42,145 nucleotides of DNA from Acidobacteriota bacterium. Its GTDB lineage: Bacteria > Acidobacteriota > Terriglobia > Acidiferrales > UBA7541. This document shows positions 1 through 8,700 of the stretch, piece by piece (the first letter of the stretch is position 1; every line of letters begins with the position of its first letter). The stretch covers positions 1-42,145 of the forward strand of contig JABDFR010000024.1 of assembly GCA_013286465.1 (NCBI GenBank). The letters run 5' to 3'. A program made the translations under genes and the position numbers. The notes beneath the pieces are model-generated. The model ran no database searches. It saw nothing but the letters and a program-made list of their open reading frames with translations, and had not been told where the DNA came from.

Positions 1-447
1 CGCGCGAGCCACGGCGGCATCGATTTTCTCGGCGGTACTGAATTCGAAAAACTCGGGAACTGGCAGATTGGCGCGGCGCAGAGCTTCGCGCTGGCGAAGT
101 TTGTTCCGGCAGGTTTCCATGCATTCGGGTGAATTGGATAACAGGCCGAGAGCGCGAGCCGCATAAGCGGCCGTCGCAGTGGGCCGATCCCCGAGAGCGA
201 CGATGGCGTCTGGACGTTTTGTCGACATTTGCGCTGTGATTTCTGCGGCGGCGGATTCGGGATTTTCGAAATGCAGCGCTAGCGCGCCGTCCGACCAAGG
301 ATCTTCGAGCTTGTGGCAGCGATCGGTGCCGAAGGAAATTTCGAGATTTAGTTTTTTTGCGGCGTCGGTGAACGCGCGGGTTTGGTATCCGAGTTTTGAG
401 GCGAGAATTAGAATTCGTTTGGGAGAGGTGGAAGTATGCGGATTCAT
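1..447 (-). CDS. ATP-grasp domain protein, N-terminal part (runs off window start)
   Basis: The reading frame opens at an ATG (445-447) and stays open for 149 codons to the first base of the window, so only the N-terminal part is visible. It begins with a pre-ATP-grasp Rossmann-like segment (RILILASKLGYQTRAF, about residues 11-26). A nucleotide-binding-like stretch with GDRPTATAAYAARALGL follows, and then the pattern CRNKLRQREALRRANLPVPEF, which resembles the start of ATP-grasp domains of the carbamoyl-phosphate synthase or biotin carboxylase type (N-K-x-x-x-R-x-x-L-x-x-x-x-x-P-x-P). Such enzymes ligate a carboxylate to an amine or thiol using ATP. The substrate cannot be told because the catalytic half is outside the window. 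The start lies 6 nt after the stop of the YdeI-like gene, so the two are probably co-transcribed. No clear Shine-Dalgarno is visible. Confidence 0.7.
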   Translation of the reverse strand, partial: MNPHTSTSPKRILILASKLGYQTRAFTDAAKKLNLEISFGTDRCHKLEDPWSDGALALHFENPESAAAEITAQMSTKRPDAIVALGDRPTATAAYAARALGLLSNSPECMETCRNKLRQREALRRANLPVPEFFEFSTAEKIDAAVARA

Positions 448-453
448 AGCAGA

Positions 454-966
454 TTATTTTTTCGGCGCTGAGACTGATTGATTTTGGCGTTGCACTCGTT
501 TTTTCGCGCGCGCGATTAGCACTGGCAGGCCCTTTTGGATTCGGTGAGCGCGGGTTTCTGGTTGCTTGGCGTTCTGGATCCAGTTTATGAATTCGCGGCG
601 CAGGGCTGGGGTTACTTGCCGATATGCTTCGGCCGCGCCTTTCGTCAATTGTAATGCTGACGCCAGGTCTTCGGGAATTGGCGGCTCTTTGGGTGGCTCG
701 CCTCGGGTTAGGAGCACTTCCACGAAATCGCCCTTTTCAATTTTCAGGCGATTCCAGATGCGGCTGTGGACAAAGAGGCGATGGCGGCCGTTGCCGCGCG
801 GCACCAGCGTTGAAGTAATCGGAATTCCTTCGATCCAGCCTCGTACGGGAATGAATCCGCCGCCGCCGAAAGATTCCGAGATTTTCGCGGGTACATCTAC
901 GGCGCGATTCACGCCAAGTTTGTAGAGACGGGCGTGGAATGGCGAGTCTTGGTTTTTGCCAGGCAT
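454..966 (-). CDS. YdeI/OmdA-type protein with DUF1905 domain
   Basis: A 170-residue cytoplasmic protein. Residues about 10-85 (from HARLYKLGVNRAVDVP) look like the DUF1905 beta-barrel. The rest (PPIPEDLASALQLTKGAAEA, then RREFINWIQNAKQPETRAHR) matches the bacteriocin-protection YdeI/OmpD-associated (OmdA) family, whose biochemical role is not known. The C-terminus is Lys/Arg-rich. A TTG at 985-987 would add seven residues. The ATG at 964-966 is preferred because neither start has a good Shine-Dalgarno and the domain begins just after it. It is followed after 6 nt by the ATP-grasp gene, a likely two-gene unit. Confidence 0.75.
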   Translation of the reverse strand: MPGKNQDSPFHARLYKLGVNRAVDVPAKISESFGGGGFIPVRGWIEGIPITSTLVPRGNGRHRLFVHSRIWNRLKIEKGDFVEVLLTRGEPPKEPPIPEDLASALQLTKGAAEAYRQVTPALRREFINWIQNAKQPETRAHRIQKGLPVLIARAKKRVQRQNQSVSAPKK

Positions 967-1010
967 TCTCTGAATCTCACTTGCCAACGCGCGTCACGAA
1001 GCGCCGCCTT

Positions 1011-1043
1011 TCGTAGCGCTGGCGTCCCGCCGGCTCTTACGAG
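1011..1043 (+). repeat. Family A dispersed hairpin repeat, forward copy
   Basis: The copy reads GTAGCGCTGGCGTCCCGCC and continues with GGCTCTTACGAGC. It is one of twelve recognisable copies in this window. It forms an inverted doublet with the reverse copy at 1151-1184. Confidence 0.8.
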
Positions 1044-1150
1044 CACCTATGTCGCAAGGGCTTTGCTCACGCGCGGACTAAGAAACCAAATCATCGCCCG
1101 AGTCTTAACGCTGTGCGCCGCCCGACATCTCGATTCTAGCTTACGTTTGC

Positions 1151-1184
1151 GCTCGTAAGATGCCAGCAGGGACGCCGGCGCTAC
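1151..1184 (-). repeat. Family A dispersed hairpin repeat, reverse copy
   Basis: This is the reverse complement of the copy at 1011-1043, containing CGTAAGATGCC and GGGACGCCGGCGCTA. The stop codon that ends the proposed selenoprotein extension (1187-1189) lies just outside its edge. Confidence 0.8.
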
Positions 1185-1186
1185 TT

Positions 1187-2641
1187 TTATACGAACGTGG
1201 ACGCGTGCGGGATCGCCTTCCTCATTTTTGCGATGGGGGCCAACTGGTCCCCGGTTGGTTCGGCTCAACAGTACCAAGGCTCGGTGAGATACGGAATCGT
1301 CGCGCGCGCAGCCAACAGCGGAAGCACGTCGGACTCGCTCTGCTCGATTCCTGCGGCGCGGAGGGCTGCTTCGCGGATGCGCTGGAAAATCTGCGGGCGG
1401 GTGCGATTTAGTTTTTCGCCGTTGTGGACGATGCGCTGAACTTCTTCGCAGAGTTGATCGACGCCAGTGTCGGGATGCTTCCACGGATGGACGAGGGATT
1501 GCTCGTCAAATGGGCCGGCTAGCTGCCGGATATCAGGTAAATCGAGGAGAAGCGAGCCGGCCGGAATCAGCAACCGGATTGCGAGCTGAATGGGGGCCAC
1601 GTTCTCGATCAGATCGTTTGCTGCCAGGAAATCGAGTTGCTCGCAGTAGGAATCGAGCGTCGTCCACGGCGAGAACGGAACAAACGTTGGTTGGAGCGGC
1701 AGATTGTGCGCGCGGAAAATCCGAATCAAGTGCTCGAAATCCGCGCGCGTGTGATTTTTCGCCAGCTTCTCCAGTACCGCGTCATCAATCGATTCGACTG
1801 CGCTGGTGATGAAGAGGCAGCCGGTGTCGCGCAGCGTGGCGATATGTTCCTCGTGCTTGCGCAGATGCTCGATTTTTATTGTGGCGTCATAGCTGAGCTT
1901 CGGAAACTCGCGATGGAGCGATTCGATTAGTGGAATGGCGTGGCCTACGCCATTAAAAAAATCCGGATCGCCAAAGGTGATGTGTTTGGCGCCGGCGTTC
2001 ACCTGGCGGCGAATGTCTTCGAGCACCGTTTCGCGGGAGACTATGCGGAACGCGCCGTTGTAGACGGGGACGATCGGGCAATGGCGGCAGAGATGTTTGC
2101 AGCCGCGAGAGGATTCGGTGTAGCCGGCGATGCGGGTGGTTCCGTCCGGTAGTTGAACTGTGGCGTAACGATCGAGTGTCGGCAGGCCCTGGCGATCGGG
2201 AACCAGAAAATTTTGGCGCTCAAGTGAGATCAGCGGCTCGCGTTGCGATTTGTTCCCAGAACGATCGTCCCGATTCTTCGCCAGGCCCGCAGCCAAAGCG
2301 GACAGCCCCGCTTCAAATTCCCCGCCGAGAATTGTTTGCACGCCTCGTTTGCGGAGATAGTCAGCGTTGACGCTGGCGTACAGGCCGTAAAAGCAAAGAT
2401 GCGCAGTCGGATTGATCGCGCGAATGGGAGCGATCAGCTCAATCGCCAGGCGCGTGGCCGTGTGCATGGGAATGTGGACGGCGATTAGTTCGGCTTCGCG
2501 GACCATTGTTTCGTCGAGAGGGTCGCGGGAGATATCGAGGCAGGCTACTTTGGCGCCGGTGTTACGCAGCCATGCTGCTGGCGAGGCGAGGCCGAAGGGT
2601 TGGTGGCCTTGTTCGTAAGTGGCGATTAGGAGGACGTTCAT
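1187..2641 (-). CDS. B12-binding-like radical SAM selenoprotein, CUAEP-tail family (TGA at 1265-1267 read as Sec)
   Basis: The frame from ATG 2639-2641 gives 458 residues to a TGA. An N-terminal Rossmann-like segment (residues 1-120) resembles a B12-binding domain. It is followed by a radical SAM core with the cluster motif C181-x3-C185-x2-C188 (RGCKHLCRHCPI), which binds [4Fe-4S] and S-adenosylmethionine. The codons around the TGA read Cys-TGA-Ala-Glu-Pro, and the frame stays open for 25 more codons to TAA at 1187-1189. That gives a 484-residue protein ending in a C-U-A-E-P tail. I recall a radical SAM family in NCBI's collection named for exactly this CUAEP/CCAEP tail, with both Sec and Cys members. 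A SECIS-like hairpin follows the TGA (1236-1252). The substrate is unknown. If the TGA were a plain stop, the enzyme would be 458 residues ending in Cys. The selenocysteine machinery is not in this window. The gene is divergent from aconitase. Confidence 0.8.
1236..1252 (-). promoter_or_regulatory. Candidate bacterial SECIS hairpin
   Basis: On the minus-strand RNA, 12 nt after the in-frame UGA, the 17-nt sequence GGGGACCAGUUGGCCCC can fold into four G-C pairs, one bulged A on the 5' side, two C-G pairs and an AGUU tetraloop. The E. coli fdhF element is also 17 nt. It starts 11 nt after its UGA and has one 5' bulge (U) and a loop carrying GU, the feature bound by SelB. The match is in geometry and not in sequence. 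A competing hairpin (CCAAC 1254-1258 with GUUGG 1240-1244) overlaps it. Confidence 0.6.
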
Positions 2642-2772
2642 TTTGAAATTTTGATGGGGCTTATCGCGGAATTGATTATGGCATGTGCGGGGAATTGAGG
2701 AAAATATTGGGCGGCGTTGTGGAGCGGGGTTGCTTGCGACGGCGGGGATTCTTCGAGTTGGCTCGAGCTGCG

Positions 2773-2803
2773 GTCGTAAGAGCCGGCGGGACGCCAGCGC
2801 TAC
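2773..2803 (-). repeat. Family A dispersed hairpin repeat, reverse copy
   Basis: A single copy (GTCGTAAGAGCC, GGGACGCCAGCGCTACG) in the 232-bp divergent gap between the radical SAM gene and aconitase. No partner copy is visible nearby. Confidence 0.75.
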
Positions 2804-2873
2804 GGGGAGTTGCGACGCGGGCGACTCGCGGATGCGTTATTATAGAGGGTTGCAGAGAGGAGATTTAGACCTG

Positions 2874-5543
2874 ATGAGTGTGGCTTCTAAGAATTCCTTT
2901 GCGGCGCGGACTTCGCTGAAAGTCGGCGATGCTTCGTTTGAGATTTACCGCCTGGACGCGCTCGAGCGCGCGGGAGTGGGTGCAGCCTCGAAGCTGCCAT
3001 TTTCCCTGAAGATTCTGCTCGAAAATCTATTGCGGCATGAGGATGGGCGGTTTGTTTCGGCGGATGATGTGCGCGCGCTCGTGACCTGGAATCCTGATGC
3101 AGCGACGCAGAAAGAAGTCGCGTTCATGCCGGCGCGTGTGCTTTTGCAGGATTTTACCGGAGTGCCAGCGGTCGTCGACCTTGCTGCGATGCGCGAGGCG
3201 ATGCGAAAATTGGGCGGCGACCCCAAGAAGATCAATCCCCTTTTGCCGGCCGATCTGGTGATCGACCATTCCGTGCAGGTGGATAAATTTGGCGTGGAAG
3301 GCGCGCTGGCATTTAACTCGGAACTCGAGTTCATGCGCAATATCGAGCGCTACGCATTTCTGCGCTGGGGACAGAAAGCGTTTGAAAATTTCAGCGTAGT
3401 GCCGCCGGACACCGGGATTTGCCACCAGGTGAATTTGGAATATTTGGCGAAAGTGGTTTTTAGCCGCGAAGAAGGCGGGAAGTGGTTCGCGTTTCCGGAT
3501 TCTTTGGTCGGGACGGATTCACATACGACCATGGTGAATGGTCTGGGCGTATTTGGATGGGGCGTCGGCGGGATTGAAGCGGAAGCCGCCATGCTGGGCC
3601 AGCCATTTTCGATGCTGATTCCCGCAGTGGTCGGATTCAAATTGCACGGGCGATTGCCTGAGGGCGCGACGGCTACCGATTTGGTGCTTACGATCACGCA
3701 GATTTTGCGGAAGAAGGGCGTCGTCGGCAAATTCGTCGAGTTTTACGGCACCGGACTTTCGAGTCTGACGCTGCCGGATCGCGCCACGCTCGCCAATATG
3801 GCGCCGGAGTACGGCGCGACGATGGGCTTCTTCCCTGTTGACGATGAAACGCTCGAGTATCTGCGCTTCACGGGGCGCGAAGAAACTTTGGTTGCGCTGG
3901 TCGAGGCTTATACCAAGGAACAGGGATTGTTCCGCACCGACACAACGGCCGATCCGATTTTTTCCGATCGACTCGAACTGGATCTCGCGAGCGTAGTACC
4001 GACGATGGCTGGGCCGAAGCGTCCGCAAGATAGCGTGCCACTGCGGGATTCGAAACAGGCGTTCGAGAAATCGCTCACCGAGGCGGCCAAGCATGTGGCC
4101 GTGCAGAATAACGGCGATCGATTTGAATTGCGCGATGGTTCGGTGGTGATCGCCGCGATTACCAGCTGCACGAACACGTCGAATCCATCGTTGATGCTCG
4201 GCGCTGGATTGCTCGCAAAAAAAGCGGTGGAGCGCGGGCTTACTTCGAAGCCCTGGGTAAAGACTAGCTTCGCTCCCGGATCAAAAGTCGTCAGCGATTA
4301 CATGACAACTTCGGGTTTGATGCCGTTTCTAGAAGCGTTGAAATTCCACATCGTGGGCTATGGATGCACCACCTGCATTGGGAACAGCGGGCCTTTGCCG
4401 GATTCGATCGGAAAAGCGATCAAGGAAAATAATCTGGTGGCCGTTTCAGTTTTAAGCGGCAACCGGAACTTCGAGGGCCGCATTAACGCGTTGGTGCGCG
4501 CGAATTATCTGGCTTCGCCGCCGCTGGTGGTGGCCTATGCACTCGCCGGCCGCATGGATTTCGACATGGCCCACGAATCGCTCGGCGACGACAAAGCCGG
4601 CAAGCCGGTTTATCTGCGCGATTTGTGGCCTTCGCCGCTCGAAGTGGAAAACGCAATGCGTGCCTCCGTTTCCACCGAAATGTTCCGGAAACAGTATGGC
4701 GATGTGTTTACCGGCGATTCGAGTTGGCGCGGATTGAAGATTCCTGAGGGCGATTTGTATATGTGGGATTCGAAATCGACCTACATCAAATTGCCGCCTT
4801 ACTTTGATGGCATGCCGGTGAAGCCTGCGGCTGTGGGCGACATTCATGGGGCGCGGGCGCTGGCAATTTTGGGAGATAGCGTAACGACCGATCACATCTC
4901 ACCAGCCGGGTCGATTCCCGCGGATTCGCCGGCGGGCAAATATTTAATTTCGCGCGGAGTGCAGCCCAAGGATTTCAATTCCTATGGAGCGCGGCGCGGG
5001 AATGATGAAGTGATGACGCGCGGGACATTTGCGAATATTCGCTTACGGAATCAGTTGGCGCCGGGGACGGAGGGTGGTTGGACGATTCATCAGCCGAGCG
5101 GCGAGCAGATGACTATTTATGATGCGGCAATGCGCTATAAAACTGAGGGCGTGCCGCTAGTGGTGATGGCCGGCAAGGAATATGGGTCGGGATCTTCGCG
5201 CGACTGGGCTGCTAAGGGGACTAACTTGCTCGGCGTGCGTGCGGTGATTGCGGAAAGTTACGAGCGCATTCATCGCAGCAATTTGATCGGCATGGGAGTG
5301 ATGCCGCTCGAATTTAAGCCCGGGCAAAATGTGAAATCGCTTTGCCTGACTGGCCGCGAAATGATCGAGATTGAGGGATTAGCTAAAGACTTTGCGCCGC
5401 GGAAGATGATTCGCGTGCGGGCGCATGGGGACGACGGGAAAGAAATCGCGTTTGATGCTGTGGCGCGCGTGGATACACCCGTCGAGGCTAGTTACTATCA
5501 GCATGGCGGGATTTTGCAGTTTGTTTTGCGGCAGATGTTGTAG
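2874..5543 (+). CDS. acnA: Aconitate hydratase AcnA
   Basis: An 889-residue AcnA-type aconitase, which interconverts citrate and isocitrate in the TCA cycle. The E. coli enzyme is 891 residues. Visible signatures are [19 protein letters not shown], the cluster cysteine C432 in [10 protein letters not shown]498 and C501 in [12 protein letters not shown], and [13 protein letters not shown] and [12 protein letters not shown] of the C-terminal swivel domain. All three [4Fe-4S] ligands are present. The frame is open upstream to 2685, but the ATG at 2874 is the better start. It is preceded by GAGAGGAGA (about 2854-2862) and gives the normal family N-terminus. The upstream extension would run through a family A repeat. 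It is a single gene followed by a family C hairpin repeat. Confidence 0.97.
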   Translation: MSVASKNSFAARTSLKVGDASFEIYRLDALERAGVGAASKLPFSLKILLENLLRHEDGRFVSADDVRALVTWNPDAATQKEVAFMPARVLLQDFTGVPAVVDLAAMREAMRKLGGDPKKINPLLPADLVIDHSVQVDKFGVEGALAFNSELEFMRNIERYAFLRWGQKAFENFSVVPPDTGICHQVNLEYLAKVVFSREEGGKWFAFPDSLVGTDSHTTMVNGLGVFGWGVGGIEAEAAMLGQPFSMLIPAVVGFKLHGRLPEGATATDLVLTITQILRKKGVVGKFVEFYGTGLSSLTLPDRATLANMAPEYGATMGFFPVDDETLEYLRFTGREETLVALVEAYTKEQGLFRTDTTADPIFSDRLELDLASVVPTMAGPKRPQDSVPLRDSKQAFEKSLTEAAKHVAVQNNGDRFELRDGSVVIAAITSCTNTSNPSLMLGAGLLAKKAVERGLTSKPWVKTSFAPGSKVVSDYMTTSGLMPFLEALKFHIVGYGCTTCIGNSGPLPDSIGKAIKENNLVAVSVLSGNRNFEGRINALVRANYLASPPLVVAYALAGRMDFDMAHESLGDDKAGKPVYLRDLWPSPLEVENAMRASVSTEMFRKQYGDVFTGDSSWRGLKIPEGDLYMWDSKSTYIKLPPYFDGMPVKPAAVGDIHGARALAILGDSVTTDHISPAGSIPADSPAGKYLISRGVQPKDFNSYGARRGNDEVMTRGTFANIRLRNQLAPGTEGGWTIHQPSGEQMTIYDAAMRYKTEGVPLVVMAGKEYGSGSSRDWAAKGTNLLGVRAVIAESYERIHRSNLIGMGVMPLEFKPGQNVKSLCLTGREMIEIEGLAKDFAPRKMIRVRAHGDDGKEIAFDAVARVDTPVEASYYQHGGILQFVLRQML

Positions 5544-5560
5544 GACGGCGATGCCGACTT

Positions 5561-5590
5561 AGTAGCACAGCCACTCTTGGCTGTGTCGGA
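5561..5590 (+). repeat. Family C hairpin repeat (TAGTAGCACAGCC type)
   Basis: The hairpin CACAGCC-actctt-GGCTGTG is preceded by TAGTAG and begins 18 nt after the aconitase stop. The same element sits at 12224-12254 and 41537-41566, each time at a gene's 3' end. It could act as a weak terminator or protect the 3' end, although no U-tract follows. Confidence 0.7.
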
Positions 5591-5700
5591 ATTCGGCCAG
5601 TGGCTGAATGTAACGCTCAAGCATGCGAACGATTACAGACTTCTGCGCCGCATTTCAACGAATTTCGGTTTGCCGCTTGCCTTTAGTTGCAGATGAAAAT

Positions 5701-5765
5701 GCAAGGCTGAAGCCCCCCGCTACGAAAACCTAAAAGGTGGCCGAAATGCGGGAGGGCTTCCTCCA
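5701..5765 (+). repeat. Hairpin-rich intergenic element with GGCTGAAGCC motif
   Basis: The gap 5544-5795 holds the family C repeat and then this stretch. It contains GGCTGAAGCCCCCCGCTACG and, further on, GCGGGAGGGCTTCCTCC, which can fold back on the first part. It resembles other GGCT(t/g)(t/a)AGCC-type elements in the window (near 20471 and 31311). No small gene is evident in this gap. Confidence 0.4.
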
Positions 5766-5795
5766 AAAAGCTGGCGGACAAGAAAGCACCCTCCC

Positions 5796-8700
5796 CTACT
5801 GGACTATCATCGTTACTGTAGTGGTGTGCGTGGCGGTTTCGGTGCCATCGGCATTACCGTTGGCTGTGATTGTGATTTGGTAGGTGCCTACCGGCGTGCC
5901 CGAACTGCGGCCGCCTCCGCATCCTGCGAGTGCGGCGCCGAACATCAGGGCTGCCATGGAAATTGCCAGAGCGGCGCGACGTAGCGGCACGCCAAGCATC
6001 CCGGACGACTGCGACCTCGGACGAATTCGCAGCGCGAACCAAACCGTCAGGAGCGCGGCGAATGCTAGCCAGATTCCTCGCGCGAGCGGCGGCCAGCGAT
6101 TTGCCGGAGTCCCCGGCGGCAGACTGGTGTTGTTCGGCACCGTGGAGATCGATAGCTGCTGGCTGGCTCCCGACGCTGTCGGAGTGATGTTGGTCGGATT
6201 GAAGGTGCAGGTTGCGTCGGCCGGAAGACCTGTCCCGCAGGTGAGCGTGATTTCCGTGGTGAAACCAAAAAGACCGACGACTGGGATTGTGAAATTGGCC
6301 GTGGCGCCCGCTTTAATTGTGGCGACTGGCGGCGATACGGGACCGTAGGTGTAATCCTGAATGTCGAATACTTCGGCGTTGCTGGTGCCTCCGCCTGGGG
6401 AGGGATTTGTAACAGTGACGTTGACCGCGGCGGGGGTTGCCAGTGCGCCGGTTGGGATCGTGGCGACTAGCGACGTGGAAGATCCGGCAGTGCCTGGCGT
6501 GAGGCTGGTGTTTCCGAAATTGATGATCGCGTTGGGCAGGAAGCCAGTCCCGGTAACTGTCAGGATTACCGTGCCGTCGCCGATGATGCCGCTCGTTGGC
6601 GAGATCGACGTAATCGTCGGCGCGGGATTGGTGGTGCTGAGTGGCAGACTGTTCGAGACGGTCTGGCCCGTCGCGACGGTGATGGCATAGACGCCGCTGG
6701 AATTTTGCAGGGCCGTCGCGGGAATTGACGCGCTTAGCGAACCATCGCTGTTGAGCGTTGTCGGAGTGACCGGCGTGCCGGAAACCTGGATCACAGATTG
6801 ACTCGTGAAGCCGACGCCGGTCGCAGTGATCGCGATCGGTGGCGCGGTATTCGATTCCACCGGCGAAATATCGGTGAGCTGTAGCGCGGGCAGACCGCCG
6901 AGAGAAATATCCCACGCACCGCGGCCGTGAGTTACCGCGGTTAGGACGCGCGATGCGTTGCGCAGATGCAGCGCCATCACGACTGCGTTCGGCAGGCCGG
7001 TGCCGAGCGGTTGCCAGCTTGTGCCGCTGTCCGTGGTGATGAAAGCGCCGATGTCGGTGCCGATGTAAAGCGAGCCGGAAATATTTGGATCGGCGACGAT
7101 GGCGTTCACCGGAATGTTCGGAAGGTTGCCGGAGATGTCGTTCCATTGGCCGCCGCCATTGGTGGTCATGAAGACGTGGCCGAGCGTGTCGCCATTGAAT
7201 CCCGAGAAGCCGGAGAAAGCGGCATAGGCAAGAGTCGAATCGGCGGCGTCAATCGCGAGCGACGTGACTGAACGATCAGGAAGCCCGTTGATCACGCGGG
7301 CGAAACCGACTGAGCCGCTCAGCACATTGTGCGAAACCTGCACGATTCCATCGATGGAACCGGCGTAAATCGTATTTGAATCGCTGGGCGCGATGGCCAC
7401 CGCAGTCAGGAAATTCCCCACGCTGCCGGTCAAGTCCGTGGAGATCGCGGTCCAAGTGTTGCCATTATCGAGCGTTTGATAGAGGCGATTCGTCGCCAGA
7501 TAGAAAGTTTGCGCTTGCGAGGCGTCGCCGATCAGCGGCGGCAGATACGACGCCGGATCGGAAGTATTAATTCCATTTTCGGCCACGATGAAATCGTTTG
7601 CGAATCCCCCGCTGAGCGAGCGGAACAGAAACGGAACTACCGAGGCGGGCTGCTGCAAATCTCCGCATGTGGTGAAGACGGTATTCGGGAACGTGGCGTC
7701 GATCGCGGTGAATCCGCCGTCGCATTGCGCCGCGCTCGTGCCGATCCATGCGTTCGTATTGTAGAGCTGCGGTGAATTTCCCTGCGTGCCGCCGAAGGCG
7801 ACGCTGTCGGACGACGGATGCACGGTGAGGCCGGGATAAAATTGCGTGATGCTCAGGCCGGAATTGGTCGAGCCGATATTAAGGTTGTTCCAGGTTTGCG
7901 AACCGGCGGCGATGCTGGTGTTGGTGATGTCTGCGGAAGTCCAGATGCCGCCGTCGTTGCCCGCAAAAAGCGCGCTGCCGCCGGCGCTGAAACCGAGCGC
8001 GTGCTGCGCGGAATGAATCGCCGCGCTCGATTTGTCGACGGTGACATCCTGCCAGGAATTCCCGCCATCCACAGAACGGTACAGCGTAGAACCGCTGCCC
8101 CCGCCATCGGAGCCGCCGGCGAAAACGAGCGAAGCATTCGTGGGACTGACGCGAATGGCCATGTCGTAGAAGCAGGATGGATCGCACAAATTATTCGGCG
8201 GCGCGGTGACTTGCGCCCACGTGGTTCCGCCATCGAGGCTCTTGAAAATGCCGAAAAAGCTCGCCGATGAATCGTCGCCGCTGGCGATGGCGGCGTAAAT
8301 CACGGTCTTGCCCGAGACTTGCGGGCCGACGCCGAGAGTGATGCGGCCAAACGCGGTTTGATCGGTGGCTTGATCGAGGCCGGTCAATCGCGTCCAAGAT
8401 GCGCCCGCGTTCGTCGAGACGAAGACGCCGTTGCACGGCGCGGAGGATTTGCACGGTGCGCCCGCATCGGAATCGCCGCCCGGGTGGCCCAAGGCTGCGT
8501 AGGCGGTCATGCCTGTTGCATCACTCGGATCGAAAACCACATCGGTGGCTTCTACTTTTGCCGACGGAGAAAGGACCGAGGTCCAGCTCGTCCCGCCGTT
8601 CGTCGAGCGCCAAACGCCCGACGGAACGGACGGATCGCCACCCTTCACGGCCGCAAGAACAACTTGATGCAGCGCGGAAATCGGATCGACGCTCAGCGCG

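Noticed and set aside
1265..1267. The TGA of the radical SAM gene as an ordinary stop
   Set aside because: Not excluded outright, but the in-frame AEP continuation, the open downstream frame and the hairpin make simple termination the weaker reading.
2685..2873. An N-terminal extension of aconitase by 63 codons
   Set aside because: It would translate a family A repeat. The ATG at 2874 has a strong Shine-Dalgarno and gives the normal family N-terminus.
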